Of a stretch of DNA of 64,000 nucleotides, positions 60,901-64,000 are shown piece after piece. The position numbers and the translations under genes are program-made. The DNA is from Plasmodium malariae (lineage: Eukaryota; Apicomplexa; Aconoidasida; Haemosporida; Plasmodiidae): positions 1,647,501 through 1,711,500 of the forward strand of contig NC_041785.1 in assembly GCF_900090045.1 (NCBI RefSeq). Direction: 5' to 3'. Under the pieces are notes generated by a model, which made no database searches, had not been told where the DNA came from, and saw nothing but the letters and a program-made list of their open reading frames with translations. Position 1 is the first letter of the stretch. The number at the start of each line of letters is the position of its first letter.

Positions 60901-62779
60901 AAAAATTATGCATTTGTTCTCAATCTAGTTTGGCGGAGCGTAAATAAGCAGGGGTCGGAAAAAAATAAAAAAAATAAACTAAAATATAGCAATATGGGAG
61001 GAAGCAAAATGAAACAAAACAAAGAAACGGAAAGACTCACCAGTGCCAGTGACTTGTGTGCAATGGATGATGAGGCAAATACAAACCTTAACACATGCAC
61101 CCAATATAAGTATAAAGAAAATTTGATCGATGAAAAATTTTTTGCTATGTCTTGGGAAATAGCTAATTTTTATTTCTGTATTCTTTACTACAAACTAAAA
61201 CTAAGAAGTATATTAGTCGAGTTATTAAAATGGGTTGAATTTTTTGAAAAAGTAAAAAATAGTATAAAGTTTGAATCTTTTAAGTTTCGCTGCACTTCAT
61301 ATATCTTGCATATTTTAATTTTTATGAACGATTATAAATATGCTCATAAAGTTGTAAAGCATAACTCGAAGTATTACTTTAAAGAGAGTCATCTGAGGAA
61401 TGAAAAACTAGATGATAGACAAGGAAAAGATGTCTGCTCCTATTGTGGAAGGGACCCACATCTGAGTAGTTACTCAAATTGGAGTAGGAACACCAATGTG
61501 TGTAACCGCCAATCAGGTAGGAAGGAAGCAAATAGAACAGCAGGTAATGAAATGGAGGAGGGCGTAAAAATGTACTGTAGTAGAAGTGTCTTTCCGTATG
61601 ATGACAGAAAAAGCTTATACTATGCACATATAATAAACAAATGTTATTTATACGAAAAATGGATCAATTTTTTGCTGAAAAAATATAATAGTTTAATTAC
61701 GTATTTACTAATAAGGAAAAACATTATAAAATTAATTCTCTTTAATAGTAAAAATTTACGTTTTCTTATGATAAAGAAAAAGGAAAACATATCAGTAAAG
61801 AGAGTTAGTGCAAAAATGGTAAGACTACAACAGGTTATATTATCACTTTATTATTTATGTGTCAAGTTGTATAAAAATTATTATTATCATTCATCTATAT
61901 TGCATTATAATACATCAAAACAAATTTTAGATGCATCTAGATATTTAAATATTGTTATTAAAAAAAAAGAAATAACCATGAATTATATGAATTTATGTAC
62001 TCCCCAGAAGGGGCAAAACTTGAAAGAAGAAGCAAACAGTGACAAACCAAGTTGTTCGATTCATCATACATTATCAAATAACTTGCTACATGTAGATACT
62101 TTATGTAAGGACAACAACAATAGAAACAGCAGTAAGGACAACAACAACAATAGAAACAGCAGTAAGGACAACGTCAACAATAACAATAACAATAATAATA
62201 ATAATAATAATAGTATAACAACATTTTTGAAAAATTATTCCTTAAATTATGGACAACATGATTATACGAACCTTACCGATGAAACGTCCACATATTCGAA
62301 GTTTCATTCAGGATATTATTACCCAACTAATAGTAAAGAGAACAATGAAAATAACAATCAGGAAGAAAACTCCGACGATATGTTTTATATGCATGCACTA
62401 ATTCTAAGTATACAAATACAATACATCTTATCTATTTGCATCATTATTTGTTCGGACTTGTTTAATTTTCCAAAAAAAGTAAAAAGACTCATAAAAATAA
62501 ATGATAAAAATACAAGTATAAAAATTTCAAAAAATATGCACATGTACATGCTCTATGTCCCAACTTTATTTAATTATAAAATATTACGTAAACATTATAG
62601 AATAATTAATGGGTGTAATTTTAATAAGCACAAGATGCAAATGAAAAGAAAAAAAAAAAAGAAAAAGAAAAAGAAAAGTACCATTGCTTATAAACGAAAT
62701 GGTCATTTGGTCAGTACCTATGCACAGAATATTCCTTGTACAGAAAAATTGAAAAAATCGAACGAACATTTCATTTTTG

Positions 62780-62812
<33 letters not shown>

Positions 62813-64000
62813 GAAAGTGAAAGGTTATACTAATAGAATGTATAACGATAAATTTGATAACAATGATGATTACTATAATCAGAATGACTGTACGAATCTC
62901 ACTTTTGTGTCAAGTGGACAAAATATTAAACCTGCTGATATGGTGGTATCTTCAAAATATTTACTGAATCGGACGTACAACAACAGTGCTGATGAACGAT
63001 ATAGCAGGGGGTGGAACTCGGACACCATAGCTGGATCAATGAACAATAAGAAAAAGTTGGACAAATCAAACAGGTCGAAAGCGTTAAACAAATTGGGAAG
63101 GTCAAACAGGTCGGAAGCGTTAAACAAATTGGGAAGGTCAAACAGGTCGGACGCATCAAACAAGTCGGACTCGTCGAACAAATCGTACGCCATTTCCACC
63201 TTCAGTGACGTCGTTTCTGGTTCACATGGAAATACCATTCAGCCTCTTTTAATAAAAAAAAAAAATAGGGAAAAATATATACATTCTACAATATCAAAAG
63301 TAAAAAAAACAAATGAAAGGAATATAAATACAAAAAATGGCTATCACATTTTAGTTAAGATTTCTACGTGGCTCAGCAAAAACTCAGCTTGCCAGCTTAC
63401 CTGGATAGCACAGGTTTCTTCCTATTCATTTACTGTTCATTCCTTTCCCCCCGTTTTGTTTGTATGTACATTCGCTGTTTGATTTTTTTTTTTTTTTTTT
63501 CGCGCAAAATGAGTTGTATTCATATGTATATATATATATATATATATATGAGCGTACATGCGTGCGCCAATTTTTGTTTTCCTATTAGAAACTCTTCAAG
63601 ATGTGTTTGCCCGAATTACTGTGCATCGCTCTAACTCTGCAAGCGAACATGTTTATGAGCAAAAGCATCTTAACGGTAAAAAAGGGGAAGAAACGGAGGA
63701 AACAAATATATATGTGTATATACATATATGTATTATCCGAAGCATAAGCACGTATATACATACATACAAACATGTACGCACATATATATATATATATATA
63801 TATATGTATGTGCTCATACACAAACCTACCTTAATCATTTTTTTTTTTTTTCTTTTGTTAGAACATAAAACGAATTGACAGAATTTTGAGGCTGTGTGCA
63901 GAGAGTCCTCAGCTCGTGTATTTTGCTACGGAGTCGTTAAATAATTACAAAAATAAACAAAATTTTAAGTTGTACAGAAATTATTTTAATATAAACAAAA
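51947..64000 (+). CDS. Giant protein, runs off the window; frame changes at two poly-A runs; possible PIKK/FAT relative
   Basis: First ATG is at 51947, but the frame is open from 51836, so an upstream exon is possible. Segment 1 (to about 57424) is mostly disordered, basic, Asn/Ser/Lys-rich and carries three tandem peptide repeats. A 25-A run then shifts the frame. Segment 2 (57448-62780) has helical blocks such as YEHEWVTIILRII and EIANFYFCILYYKLKLRSIL, an Arg/Ser-rich tract and Asn runs, up to a 31-A run that shifts again. Segment 3 (62811-63413) joins exons 63589-63675 and 63862 onward, all in phase 0. No intergenic gap separates the segments, and segment 3 starts without an ATG near the run, so one gene is the simplest reading. 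The last part (QLTWIAQKLFKMC, then RILRLCAESPQLVYFATESL) resembles the end of FAT domains in TRRAP/mTOR (WIPQLL, PQAVYF). That family assignment is tentative. Confidence 0.55.
52836..52990 (+). repeat. Coding 18-bp repeat (INRSSA type)
   Basis: About eight copies of ATAAATAGAAGTAGTGCA, in frame, encoding an Ile-Asn-Arg-Ser-Ser/Gly-Ala/Thr hexapeptide in segment 1 of the giant gene. Confidence 0.9.
54681..54842 (+). repeat. Coding 15-bp repeat (NAATD type)
   Basis: Eleven near-perfect in-frame units of AATGCTGCTACTGAT, two with GCTGCTGCT in place of GCTGCTACT, encoding NAATD/NAAAD. Confidence 0.92.
56441..56850 (+). repeat. Coding 24-bp repeat (NRENADEI type)
   Basis: About 17 in-frame units of GCTGACGAAATAAATAGAGAAAAT with Asp/Ala/Asn/Tyr variants, encoding an acidic octapeptide array near the end of segment 1 of the giant gene. 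Confidence 0.92.
57424..57448 (+). other. Poly-A run (25 A) at which the coding frame changes
   Basis: Upstream coding ends ...NEERKKKK. In the upstream frame only about 23 further residues follow before a stop. The downstream frame continues for 1,788 codons. One more A, or two fewer, would make the two frames continuous. Confidence 0.7.
58975..59132 (+). repeat. Coding AGT-rich Ser/Arg/Cys tract
   Basis: A trinucleotide-based tract (AGTAGTAGTAGCTGT and AGTCGTAGTCGTAGT types) encoding an RS-like run of about 50 residues, interspersed with Cys, in segment 2 of the giant gene. Confidence 0.85.
62780..62810 (+). other. Poly-A run (31 A) at which the coding frame changes again
   Basis: The upstream frame ends in poly-Lys and a stop right after the run. 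The downstream frame continues VKVKGYTNRMYND... with no ATG until 62838. The same correction as at the first run (one more A, or two fewer) restores continuity. Confidence 0.7.

Noticed and set aside
62811..63482. Separate gene starting at 62811
   Set aside because: The opening codon is GTG directly after the poly-A run, with no ATG until 62838 and no promoter space; better read as continuation of the giant gene.

Overview
The window is nuclear DNA from a malaria parasite (Plasmodium). It is very AT-rich, with long poly-A and poly-T tracts and TA microsatellites. Proteins are rich in Asn, Lys, Asp and Glu, introns are short and AT-rich, and intergenic gaps are 0.5 to 3 kb. The order MSP10-like antigen, F-box protein, acyl-CoA synthetase fusion, CDC48 matches, from memory, the P. 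falciparum chromosome 6 block that carries CDC48, ACS12, FBXO1 and MSP10. The many intergenic minisatellites and a base composition less extreme than P. falciparum suggest a non-Laverania species such as P. malariae or P. ovale. The species cannot be settled by eye.

Left part (1-21.5 kb): the 3' end of a membrane-associated gene; a MYCBP/AMY-1-like protein; a CstF50 (CSTF1) WD40 subunit of the mRNA 3'-end cleavage machinery; one or two tiny membrane ORFs of doubtful status; an MSP10-like GPI-anchored antigen with two EGF domains; a large unidentified protein; a secreted protein; a small two-exon gene with a mitochondrial-type N-terminus; a second secreted, probably GPI-anchored protein; and the splicing factor SF3A2.

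Middle (23-39 kb): a very large beta-propeller plus alpha-solenoid protein resembling HPS5/TECPR2 with a reading-frame change in its middle; an N-myristoylated F-box protein (FBXO1-like) in three exons; and an unidentified protein on the minus strand with a possible mitochondrial presequence.

Right part (39-64 kb): an acyl-CoA synthetase fused to a thiamine-diphosphate enzyme of the oxalyl-CoA decarboxylase/2-hydroxyacyl-CoA lyase family (ACS12 locus); CDC48/p97 in two exons; and a giant gene running off the window. The giant gene changes frame exactly at two poly-A runs, and its last exons resemble the end of a PIKK FAT domain.

No tRNA, rRNA, mobile element or CRISPR array was recognised. 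Nearly every larger intergenic gap, and two introns, hold a separate tandem array with its own unit of 14 to 33 bp. The genes do not form one pathway. Two (CstF50 and SF3A2) serve mRNA processing, two (CDC48 and the F-box protein) serve ubiquitin-dependent control, and at least two encode probable merozoite surface proteins.
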